From contig NZ_MWMO01000006.1 in assembly GCF_002556635.1 (NCBI RefSeq), forward strand, positions 148,401-212,400: a stretch of 64,000 nt of DNA, written 5' to 3'. This stretch comes from Novosphingobium sp. PC22D. GTDB lineage: Bacteria; Pseudomonadota; Alphaproteobacteria; Sphingomonadales; Sphingomonadaceae. A model generated the notes under the pieces. The model was not told where the DNA came from, ran no database searches, and saw only the letters and a program-made list of their open reading frames with translations. A program made the translations under genes and the position numbers. Shown here piece by piece: positions 36,098-44,212 of this stretch (positions are counted from its first letter, which is position 1; each line of letters starts with the position of its first letter).

Positions 36098-37161
36098 TCA
36101 ACCTCCACGTTCCGGAGGAACTTTCTCAACGCCTTGTTGCGCTTCTGCAAGTTGGTCTTGGACGCGCCGTCGGCGCGGAAGGCATAGATATATTCGTAGA
36201 GCGCGCGGTCATTCGGCGCGGCATCCCGCCGCCGCGAGTTGAGCAGCAAGTCGGGTTCGGAGGTATATTTTCTGCGCCGCTCTTCGAAATAGTTATATTT
36301 GGCGGTGATCTTCTCCACGTCGATTGACTTCCCCTGCTCGTGGAGTTGCATGATTACCCAAAGCAGGTCGACGTAGATCCATTTGCGCGTGATGCGGAAT
36401 CGCGTGTGTTGATCGATCTCAGCCAGGACATTCAGGGCGTCGCCGACCTTCGAGGACAAGGCGAGGATGTCCTCCATATCCGCTACAGCATATTCGGTCT
36501 GCAATGCTCGCAAATCGGTCGACTTGATGTCGCGCGATCCGTTCCAGGCCGCCACCGCGAACGCATGGCCGGCGTAGTCGAAATACTTGGAACGATCGTT
36601 GTTGATTTTAGCGTTGCCAAAGAACTCATGCGACGTCGCGGTAAGCTGGATGATGTTGCGCATCGGCCCCAGAGCGGCGTTGCGCAGCTCCGCAGGATTG
36701 AGCGGCATGCCCATCTGCAGTCGCGCGAACAGGGTAGTAATTTCGTCATTGGTTGCGCTGACAATTTCCCCCACGCCGATTTTGAAGCCGCGAAACTGCT
36801 GCTGGAGGAAGGCATCGAGCTCCGCGAAAGTCTTGCCGTTGATGACATGCCCGTTGATCGGCTCCAGCGCGCCGGCGCCGCTCAGTGCGAATCCGGCTTC
36901 ACCGTCGGCAGGGGCCGCGAAGTCCCAGATTGCGCGCAGCCGCTGTTGCCCATCCACGGCCTCATGACCGTAGAGGCTACCGGCAGGCAGCTTGCGAAGA
37001 TAAATCTTGGGAACATCCATCTCACGGAGAATGGAATCGATGAGCAGAACACGGCGCGAGGTCTTCCACGCAGGACCGCGCTGCCAAATCGGGTTGAGGT
37101 TTATTCGATCTTTCAGGCCGATGAGTTTCTCGATCGTCCAGAGCCGTTGCTGGACCTTCAT
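36094..37161 (-). CDS. DUF262 domain protein (short, no HNH)
   Basis: A 355-residue protein with the ParB-like DUF262 fold: NPIWQRGPAWKTSRRVLLIDSIL at the start and the nucleotide-binding motif HEAVDGQQRLRAIWDF. SspE of the SspABCD-SspE system also has DUF262, but fused to a C-terminal DUF1524 HNH nuclease and about twice as long; here no HNH residues are visible. It may thus be a sensor without its nuclease, paired with the overlapping SIR2 gene as effector. The ATG at 37161 starts at MKVQQRLWTIEKL; the upstream frame extension has no family features. Confidence 0.8.
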   Translation of the reverse strand: MKVQQRLWTIEKLIGLKDRINLNPIWQRGPAWKTSRRVLLIDSILREMDVPKIYLRKLPAGSLYGHEAVDGQQRLRAIWDFAAPADGEAGFALSGAGALEPINGHVINGKTFAELDAFLQQQFRGFKIGVGEIVSATNDEITTLFARLQMGMPLNPAELRNAALGPMRNIIQLTATSHEFFGNAKINNDRSKYFDYAGHAFAVAAWNGSRDIKSTDLRALQTEYAVADMEDILALSSKVGDALNVLAEIDQHTRFRITRKWIYVDLLWVIMQLHEQGKSIDVEKITAKYNYFEERRRKYTSEPDLLLNSRRRDAAPNDRALYEYIYAFRADGASKTNLQKRNKALRKFLRNVEVD

Positions 37162-37239
37162 GGGACGTCGCGCTGCCGCTCGTCGAGCAGGACAGTCGAT
37201 CCGGGAAGCCCCGCTAACGCATAGGGGCAATCAGGGCGC

Positions 37240-37686
37240 TCAATCATCGAGCATATCCTCTATGACGTCCGAGAGAAAATCGAGGGCGGTGTCGCCGCCA
37301 CGTTCTTCCAGGATCGTGATCAGGCGCGGCAGGCCGGCGATCGCATAGGCGTTGGCCACGCGCATCATCTCGTGCGGCTTATCTGTCACCTGGACATCAT
37401 CGGTATGGGCGATGGCAAGCAGCATGAGTGCGTTGGAGCGCCAGAGATCGCTCCCGAAGACGTCACCATTGATGGCCTTGTAAGTCGGCCCCTTGTGATC
37501 AAAGTCCGGCTTGATCTTCTCTTTCACGGCCAGGCAGAGGGCCATGAACCACATATCGACCATGCGCGGGAAGGGGCTGTCCTCAGGATTGTTCCTGGAA
37601 CCTTCCGTCCGGGTCAGGCAATAAGTGTGGAAATAGTCCTGGTACTTCTCGGGCAGATAGACGTCTACAGGCGCAAAAGCGTTCAT
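37240..37686 (-). CDS. Uncharacterised small defence-operon protein
   Basis: A 148-residue, mainly helical, acidic protein starting MNAFAPVDVYLPEKYQDYFHTY. The stretch MVDMWFMALCLAVKEKIKPD vaguely recalls the small tetrameric DndE of phosphorothioation systems, but this is weak pattern similarity only. It sits directly behind the SMC-like ATPase pseudogene (1 base between), so it probably works with it. Confidence 0.65.
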   Translation of the reverse strand: MNAFAPVDVYLPEKYQDYFHTYCLTRTEGSRNNPEDSPFPRMVDMWFMALCLAVKEKIKPDFDHKGPTYKAINGDVFGSDLWRSNALMLLAIAHTDDVQVTDKPHEMMRVANAYAIAGLPRLITILEERGGDTALDFLSDVIEDMLDD

Positions 37687-37687
37687 T

Positions 37688-39806
37688 TCAGGCCTCCACC
37701 GCTACGGCTTCGGACTCGCGCCGCTCCTCGCGGCGCTCGCACTGCTCACAATGATCGCGGTGGTCGCAGTCGCACAGCAGCACGCCGATGTCGTTCACGC
37801 CCGGGTCGTTGACGAGGATCTTGGGATAGTGCGCCGGATTGGTCAGCGTGTAGATGCGTCCGGCGCGTTCATCGAGAATGTCCTCGCAGCCGGTGATCTC
37901 CGAATGGGTGAGGAAGAGGATGAGCTGCGAGCTCTGCTCAGCCGCTAAGCGCAGCACCTCGCGTTTCACATAGCCGCTCATCATGCCGAGCGGCGTGTCG
38001 ATGACGTTGGGCGCCTCCACTTCGCTGACCTTGGTCAGCGCCAGAATGAAGGCGATGGTCAAGGCACGCCGTGACGCTCCGTTGAGATCCTGGGACGGGT
38101 CCAACGGATTATCGAAGCGACCGAATACGACGATCCGGAAATCCGGCGTGATCTCCGCCCGGGCGATGATCGAGCGCTGCGAGGGATCGGCGCCGATCAT
38201 GTCGAGGAACAGCGTGTTCATTCGCTCACCGACCTTGTGCAGCTCGGTCGTCTTCATCGTCTCGAGCGCGTTGGTCAATATCTGTTGCAGGTCGTGCGCG
38301 ACCTCCAGTTCGGCGCTGATCTTCGCGCCGCGTTCGTCATGCTGGAGCAGCTTCTTCCGCAGCTCCTCGGCCGCCTCGATGTCCTTGCGATTGGTATCGA
38401 GGAAGCCGTCATATTTGACTTCCTTGCCGTGAGCGTCCTTCGCCTGCTCCCGATAACGATCACGGGTCGCCTTAAGCTGCTGGATATCGACGTCTGGAAG
38501 CGCGGCGATCTTGGCATCGATAGCCGCCTCCTGCTCGCCCAGATCACGGTGGCGCTTGTTGGCGCGCTGCCGCCGCTCGAACACAGCGCTGAACTCGCCC
38601 GACCAGCCATCGCCCTCGATCGGCCGCAGCAGATCTTGTGCGCCATAATAGAGCGCCGTCACCTTTTCCTGGATGGCGTCCGAGGCCCGGCTGTCGTCGA
38701 TCAGCTTCTGAATGTTTGCGCGTCGCTGCTGGCCCTCGGGATCGTTCGGATCGAGGCTCTCGCCGCAGATACAGCGGGGTTGATTCAGCCGATCATCGAG
38801 GACAGGGATCGTCTCACCGGGAATCTTACCCTGCTCATGCAGCTTGTCGAGCACCGCCTTCGCCTTCTCGAACGGCTCGGCGAGGAGCGCCTTTCCTAGC
38901 AGAATGCTCTTGAACAAATTGGCATGATCACGCGCCGCTTGGCCCGCATCTTTCTCGGCCGCGATCTTGCCCGCCGCAGCCTTTTTCCGTTCGGCTTCGA
39001 GTTCTTCGCGATTGCCCTTGCGCAGCGCGTCCGACAGCCGGCGATCCGCCCGCCTCGGCAAGATCCTCCAATTTGAGGCGTGCCTCTTTCGCCTCCTTAT
39101 GCTGGCGTTCGAGTTCGGGCGTTTGCTCCTGCAAGGCCGTGAGTTTCTCCGAGACGGTCTTCAGCTCGCGTTGCGCGCCGGCGTCGGCGCGGACCTTCTG
39201 ATTGAGCTCGGCGCTGACCTTGCGCGTATGCGCTAGCGCTTCCTCGACGACCCCGAGGCCGAGCAGCGACCGGATCGCGCCCTCGACCCGCTTCATCTGA
39301 TCGCCGCGGTTTCCCTCGATGAAGCTGAGCGCGCGATCGCCGTCGGTGAAGAAGACCTCGCGTAGCTCGCGCGGCAGATGGGGCCGGATATGGGCCTCGG
39401 GATTGTCGACCGGCGGCGTTCCGGTTGCGTTCAACTGGAACAACTTGACGTTCGCTGATCCTCGCTCGAATTCGCCGCCTTTCACTGTCTCGGTGACATA
39501 GCGCAGCAGGCGGTAGCGGCGCGGTCCGGTCTTCGTAGGAACCTCGTAATCGACTTCGACCGACACATTCACGCTGGTTCGCGTGCCCGTCGCCGCGTCC
39601 ATCGGGCTGAGCCGGAAGTTCCGTCCCCGATCTGGGAGCGCTTCATCGCCGAATAGCCCCCATTGCAACGCCATGAGCAAGGTGGTCTTGCCGCTTTCGT
39701 TCGCGGCCCGGATGACGGTGAGATTGGACTCCGTTTCGACCGCGAATTCGATCTGGATGTCCTTGAGGAGCCGGAAATTCTCGACCCGAACGCGGAGTAG
39801 CTTCAT
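37688..39806 (-). pseudogene. SMC/DndD-like ATPase, disrupted by a 4-bp duplication
   Basis: Two overlapping frames together encode one SMC-family ATPase. The first (from 39806) has MKLLRVRVENFRLLKDIQIE and a Walker A ANESGKTTLL at about 34-44, then a coiled coil to about residue 252. The second (to 37688) continues the coiled coil, has a zinc-hook-like RCICGESLDPND, an ABC-type signature region SRRALTIAFILALT, a Walker B region NVIDTPLGMMSG, and a Cys/His-rich tail (CDCDHRDHCEQCERREE). The frames would join as one 704-residue protein if one copy of the tandem CGCC (plus strand, 39047-39054) were removed. It therefore looks like a recent frameshift, a reversible switch, or a sequencing error. 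Dnd/Ssp-linked DndD-like proteins hydrolyse ATP and act on DNA. Confidence 0.85.
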
Positions 39807-40042
39807 TCTGCCTGATCTCCGCCCTCTTTCGCCCGTGTGCGATGCAGAAACATGGCCACGGTGTTGACCTGGTCGCCAATTTTCTTGACGACGTTCGTGC
39901 GCGCGATGGCATGGTCCCGTTCGGCTTGGAGAACGTCTCCGAGCAGTTCGGCCAACTCGTCCTGGTAGCCGTCGCAGCGATCAGGCACGGCTTTCAGCTC
40001 GCCGAGCAAGACCTCCAAGATCTTCTTGTCATTATAGGCCAT
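39803..40042 (-). CDS. Small helical defence-operon protein
   Basis: A 79-residue protein predicted to be entirely helical (MAYNDKKILEVLLGELKAVP, then DVLQAERDHAIARTNVVKKIGDQVN). It overlaps the helicase gene upstream by 11 bases and the SMC-like gene downstream by 4 (ATGA). This tight packing suggests a stoichiometric partner of the helicase or ATPase. No family recognised. Confidence 0.7.
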   Translation of the reverse strand: MAYNDKKILEVLLGELKAVPDRCDGYQDELAELLGDVLQAERDHAIARTNVVKKIGDQVNTVAMFLHRTRAKEGGDQAE

Positions 40043-42221
40043 CTTCGACCCCCCATACGTTAGCGATGGCCTGGAGATGCTCTACCGCCTCATAAGGACC
40101 GTCGGTGGCCGGCCCGTTTCGGCTAAGGCGCGCAAACTCCCAAACCCGCTCGAGCTCGGAGCGTACTAGCTTCCTCGCGTCCTGATCAAGCGACTCTCCG
40201 TCCGATGTCGTCGCCATTCCCGGGGGAAGGACAACAAAATCGTGGATGACGGCGTGAGTCTTGCCGATCGCCTTACAGGTCCTGAGCAAGCGCCCCCGTC
40301 TCTGCACCCATTGCCGTTTCACTGTAGTACTGGCCAAGATATAGGCCAATTTGATTTGAGGTATATTAACGCCTTCGTCGAGAACGCGCTTGGCAGTCAG
40401 GACTTGTGTCGTTCCTTCCTGAAAATCGGCAAGGATTCGCGCCGTCTTCTCACGACTCTGCGTCTCCTCCTGCGTCAATTGGTGGAACAGCACGCCGCGC
40501 TTCTCGAGCAGCGCATTCACGGCCCCGAGCTGCGCCGGCTGCTTATCCGTCGCGTAGATCAGCGTGTACTGCAACGAACGAGGCACCTCGGCGTCGAGCA
40601 GACGGGCGAGAAGGTCGATCTTGTCATCCGCGGTCTCGAGGATCAGGCGCCGCTGCCGGAGCAGATTATCCAAATAGGGGTCGCTCTCCCCTCTCTTGAT
40701 CTTCCAGGCCTGCGCGGAAATCTTCGCCGTCAGATCGTACCATTCCGCCATCTCGGCGTCGGTCAGCTCGACGAAATGGACATGGTAGTCATATTCGGTC
40801 AGGCATTTGCCGATCGCCTGCTCCAGCGTGAATGCGTAGCAAATCTCCCCAAAATACGCGATGAGCGCGGCCGTGCCTTCGTCGTCATACTGCCGCACCG
40901 GCGTCGCCGAGAGGCCGAGGCGATAGTCGAAGCATTCCGGCGGGTTTTGGGTGAAGGATTCGGCCCCGAGATTGTGGCACTCGTCGGCGATGAACAGCTT
41001 GGGCACGGACAGCCCCGAGATCGCCGCGATGAACTCCTCGGTGCAAAGCGTATCGTTGCTGACCACCAGGATTTCCGCGCATGAGCCGCCACGGCGCAGC
41101 CGCCGACCGGCCTGCTTGATCTCGCGATCGCGCGCGAGCGGTCCACCCGCCGCCGGGAGGTTGATCGGTTCAACCCCGAATTCCCGAATCTCGCCGCACC
41201 ATTGTTCGATGAGCGGCCGATAAGGGGCGGAAACGACGACGAGCAGCTTCCCGACCTCGTCCTGAAGCCGCGAGGCGCAAATCATCGATGTGATGGTCTT
41301 GCCTGCGCCCGTTGCCATTTCGAGGATGCCGCGGCGACCGGCGCCCTCCCAGGCTTTGACGGCCGCGCCTTGGTGCGCGAAATCGCCCGTCTCATAGTTG
41401 AGATAGGACGGGATCGAGAGCGCGTTGCCCTTGACGGGCTGGTCGAGGTCCACAGGCTTTTCGATGCCCTGCGCCTTGCGCCAGAGATGCGAGAGTTCCA
41501 GCTCGTCGGGCATCGTCTCGGTCTTGTAGTTCTTGACGATCTTGCGCTGCACGGCGTCGGGCAGCGAGAGCACCAGACAATCGGCGTCGCCGCCGGCCCA
41601 CATCTCATCGAATTCCTGCCGCAAGCGGTCGACATGAAATCGCGGTTCCTCACCCTTCCAGTCACGGCTGAGCGTCAATTGCTCCTTATTCTTGGTGAGC
41701 GCACGTCCCGTGAGATTGGTCGAACCGTGCAGCGCAGCGCGATCGTCGCCATCCTGGAACAGCCAGACCTTCGGATGAAACAGCGCATCGCGCATCACTG
41801 CGATCTGCAGCACTAGGCGCTCCTGCGAGATCAACCAAGCGAGGCATTCGAGCGTGTGCCGGACCAACAGATTCTCGTCGGGCACCTCGTCGACCAGGAT
41901 CCGTTGCGCAAATGCCGCCAGCGCTTCCTGGTCCTGCGTCAGCGTATCGAAGTCGCCAGCTGTCAGGAACGGACTGACGATGAGGCGCAAGGGCGCGGTC
42001 TCGTTGCGTAGGAACACGGCAAGCCCAGGCGCAATCTCGGCGAAGGACGCGCTGGCGAAATAGCCCATCATCATATCCAGCGACCGCGTCGCCCGAAGGG
42101 CGGGCATCAGGACTTCGCTCGCCATCGGGTCGGCAGGCTGGACATAGAGCGGCCGTGCCGGCTCAAGAGCGTCGCGCAATCGCGTTGCCGCCATGCCGCT
42201 CATGGCCGCGGCCCCGCTCAT
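40032..42221 (-). CDS. PLD-like nuclease / DEAD-box helicase, phosphorothioation-linked
   Basis: A 729-residue protein with an N-terminal phospholipase-D-like domain (FHPKVWLFQDGDDRAALHGS then TNL, the H-x-K at about 149-151) and a superfamily 2 helicase: ATGAGKT at about 303-309, motif II ADECHNLG at about 413, motif III GLSATP, and motif VI QWVQRRGRLLR. This architecture fits a nuclease-helicase that attacks unmodified DNA. It starts inside the stop codon of sspD (ATGA), so it is part of the same transcript. I think it belongs to the SspFGH-like restriction arm that accompanies SspBCD in many genomes, but I cannot assign the exact letter. Confidence 0.85.
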   Translation of the reverse strand: MSGAAAMSGMAATRLRDALEPARPLYVQPADPMASEVLMPALRATRSLDMMMGYFASASFAEIAPGLAVFLRNETAPLRLIVSPFLTAGDFDTLTQDQEALAAFAQRILVDEVPDENLLVRHTLECLAWLISQERLVLQIAVMRDALFHPKVWLFQDGDDRAALHGSTNLTGRALTKNKEQLTLSRDWKGEEPRFHVDRLRQEFDEMWAGGDADCLVLSLPDAVQRKIVKNYKTETMPDELELSHLWRKAQGIEKPVDLDQPVKGNALSIPSYLNYETGDFAHQGAAVKAWEGAGRRGILEMATGAGKTITSMICASRLQDEVGKLLVVVSAPYRPLIEQWCGEIREFGVEPINLPAAGGPLARDREIKQAGRRLRRGGSCAEILVVSNDTLCTEEFIAAISGLSVPKLFIADECHNLGAESFTQNPPECFDYRLGLSATPVRQYDDEGTAALIAYFGEICYAFTLEQAIGKCLTEYDYHVHFVELTDAEMAEWYDLTAKISAQAWKIKRGESDPYLDNLLRQRRLILETADDKIDLLARLLDAEVPRSLQYTLIYATDKQPAQLGAVNALLEKRGVLFHQLTQEETQSREKTARILADFQEGTTQVLTAKRVLDEGVNIPQIKLAYILASTTVKRQWVQRRGRLLRTCKAIGKTHAVIHDFVVLPPGMATTSDGESLDQDARKLVRSELERVWEFARLSRNGPATDGPYEAVEHLQAIANVWGVEDGL

Positions 42222-43054
42222 TTGTGGCAGGCCACACAGACTTTCGCCTGCCCGTAGAGATCGTCGATGTCGATCGGCTCATAGTCGGGCCGCAAGGGGT
42301 TCGGCCTCAGCTTCGCGCGCTGCCGGGCAATGCGCGCCGCATGGTCTCGCCTGATCTCCTCGATACGCTCGGGTCGCTGCAACTCATCGAGCGATTCGCC
42401 ATGACTCCAGGTGAAAGGCGATCCATGCTCGATGGCGTTCTTCTCATAAGCTTTGGCTTCCTCGAAGCGGTCGGGGTGCTGTTCCATCAGCCGCACCCAT
42501 TCGATCTTCTGCTGATAGAAGCAGAAGGAGCACCCGCTGCGCGTGCGCCATTCGTAATATTTGGGCAGTCCCAGTCCCGCGGCCTCGAGCAGCTCCAGCA
42601 CGCCGGCCTTGTCGATACCGGCCTCCCGGAACGGGAGCCGGACCAGCAGGCGCTCATGTTTCGAGCTATAGCCCTCGCGATATTCCTCGTCCGAGCGGAT
42701 CGCGACATAGCTGTAGATCGTTTGCCCCTCCTCGAGCATGGGCTTCAGCCAGCGCTCGAAGGGGCGAAGCTTGAGCTGCCGGGTACACCAGCGGGTCTGC
42801 GGCGACGGCAGGAAATCATTGTACTGCTTGAGCCAGAAGTCGAAGTCGCGGTCGGGGTTGAGCCGCAGGATGGCCTTGCCGAGAAAGCCTTCGAGCCGGC
42901 CGAGATATTCATAGACCTCAGGGAGCTCCTTGCCCGTATCGGTAAAGAAATACTCGATTTCGAGCTCGGGATGGTGCTGGCGCATATAGACAGCAAGGGC
43001 AGCGCTGTCCCTGCCGCCGGAAAGCCCCAGAACGTGCTTTACCTCCCCGCTCAC
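42218..43054 (-). CDS. sspD: SspD: PP-loop sulfurtransferase of DNA phosphorothioation (DndC-like)
   Basis: A PAPS-reductase/ATP-pyrophosphatase-family protein of 278 residues. The PP-loop GLSGGRDSAALAVY is at about residue 10-23, followed by WCTRQLK, RTRSGCSFCFYQQK and a C-terminal CVACHK whose cysteines can hold an Fe-S cluster. In SspABCD systems SspD activates the DNA backbone for sulfur insertion with sulfur delivered from SspA. The start is the GTG at 43054, overlapping the methyltransferase stop (GTGA); the frame opens slightly further upstream. It lies between the added methyltransferase and the helicase. Confidence 0.9.
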   Translation of the reverse strand: MSGEVKHVLGLSGGRDSAALAVYMRQHHPELEIEYFFTDTGKELPEVYEYLGRLEGFLGKAILRLNPDRDFDFWLKQYNDFLPSPQTRWCTRQLKLRPFERWLKPMLEEGQTIYSYVAIRSDEEYREGYSSKHERLLVRLPFREAGIDKAGVLELLEAAGLGLPKYYEWRTRSGCSFCFYQQKIEWVRLMEQHPDRFEEAKAYEKNAIEHGSPFTWSHGESLDELQRPERIEEIRRDHAARIARQRAKLRPNPLRPDYEPIDIDDLYGQAKVCVACHK

Positions 43055-43692
43055 AACCCGCCGTCGCCTTCCCACTTGATCGCGATGGCGTTCAGCCAGT
43101 CCGCGCGTCCTTTCAAGGTTCCCTCGCCGCCCGAGATCCAGACATCGTCGAGACGGGCCTGTGGCAACTCGCGGAAAATCGCCCGCAGCCGCGGCTCGTC
43201 CATATCGGTGAACATCCGGCCATCATCGGTGACGCGCTCGCCCCGCCCGAGCTTGAACGACATATAGAGCGCGCCGCCCGGGCGTAGCGCCCTGATCAAG
43301 CGGTCGATCGCATCGTCGAGCTCTACCTCGGCGACATGGAGCAGCGATGCGCATGCCCAAACGCCATCGAACGCATTCTCGTCGTCCAGATCCTGGAAAC
43401 GAAGATGGCGGGTCGCTACGCCGGTCAGCGCGCTCGAAAGCGCGCAAAGCTCGGCAGAGGCATCGAACGCCTGCACCCGATAGCCGAGATCGAGGAAGGC
43501 CAGCGTATCGCGTCCTGAGCCCGAGCCGGCGTCCAATATCTCGCCGGCAGGCGGAACATGGGCGAGGAAGCGCCGGTAGATCGGCGCCATGTCGACATCG
43601 AGCGTTGCCTTTGCGTAGGCTTCGGCCGTGCGATCATAGTAGGCGATCGTGCCGTCGCCCTCGTGCCGGAACGCTGCCGCGCGACTAGGCAC
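43051..43692 (-). CDS. Class I SAM-dependent methyltransferase in the Ssp operon
   Basis: A 213-residue methyltransferase with the SAM-binding motif LDAGSGSGRDTLAFLDLGY, then DASAELCALS and ACASLLHVAEVEL. It lacks the N/D-PP-Y/F motif of DNA adenine or cytosine methylases, so its target is not obviously DNA; a small molecule, a protein or an RNA is possible. It overlaps the membrane-protein gene (8 bases) and sspD (GTGA). To my knowledge the basic sspBCD order has no such gene between sspC and sspD, so this is an embellishment. Confidence 0.85.
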   Translation of the reverse strand: MPSRAAAFRHEGDGTIAYYDRTAEAYAKATLDVDMAPIYRRFLAHVPPAGEILDAGSGSGRDTLAFLDLGYRVQAFDASAELCALSSALTGVATRHLRFQDLDDENAFDGVWACASLLHVAEVELDDAIDRLIRALRPGGALYMSFKLGRGERVTDDGRMFTDMDEPRLRAIFRELPQARLDDVWISGGEGTLKGRADWLNAIAIKWEGDGGL

Positions 43693-44212
43693 TCGATCCT
43701 CCTGCGTTTCGGCGCGCCCGGCTGAAAATGATCACATAGAGACCGAGCAGCAACGCGGCGAAACCCGCCACGCCCCACCATCTCGACAGAGCGAGCGGCC
43801 AATATTTCCAGAATGCCCCGAAGAACGAGAATGCCGCGGCCAGCAGCATCAGCGCGCAGAAGATCGTGATCATGCTGTAGCTGCCGAGCCACGGCGCGCG
43901 GGGCGTCTTGGGCGTGCCGCCGGCAAAGCTCGGCGGATGAAACGCCTCGATCTGGTCGAGATAGCTCTGGAGCACGTCGCGGATGCGCACAACGACCAGG
44001 GTCAGGGCCATATTGCTCAGCCCGGCGAGCATCAGCAGCGCGAAGCGAATCTCGGTATCGAGATTCTCGCTAACGCCAGCGCCGAACCAGAGGCCGCCGG
44101 TCAGCGTCATGGCGAGCGCCGGGATCTGGTTCATCTGCGTGTTGAGCGCGCGAAACTGCTGGAAGTTTTCCGAATAGCAGATCGCCGCCTTCTTGGCGTC
44201 CGTATCGCACAT
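43685..44212 (-). CDS. Four-helix membrane protein in the Ssp operon
   Basis: A 175-residue integral membrane protein with two hydrophobic pairs: about residues 32-50 (IPALAMTLTGGLWFGAGV) with 60-85, and 115-140 (MITIFCALMLLAAAFSFFGA) with 146-165. The N-terminal domain (ICYSENFQQFRALNTQMNQI) and a loop between the pairs are cytoplasmic by inference. The layout resembles SLATT-type 2+2 or pore-forming effector proteins of nucleotide-signalling defence, but no signature proves that. Its start touches the sspC stop (TGATG). Confidence 0.75.
   Translation of the reverse strand: MCDTDAKKAAICYSENFQQFRALNTQMNQIPALAMTLTGGLWFGAGVSENLDTEIRFALLMLAGLSNMALTLVVVRIRDVLQSYLDQIEAFHPPSFAGGTPKTPRAPWLGSYSMITIFCALMLLAAAFSFFGAFWKYWPLALSRWWGVAGFAALLLGLYVIIFSRARRNAGGSSA

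Noticed and set aside
36094..37161. Calling the DUF262 protein SspE
   Set aside because: It lacks the C-terminal DUF1524 HNH half and is about half the expected length.
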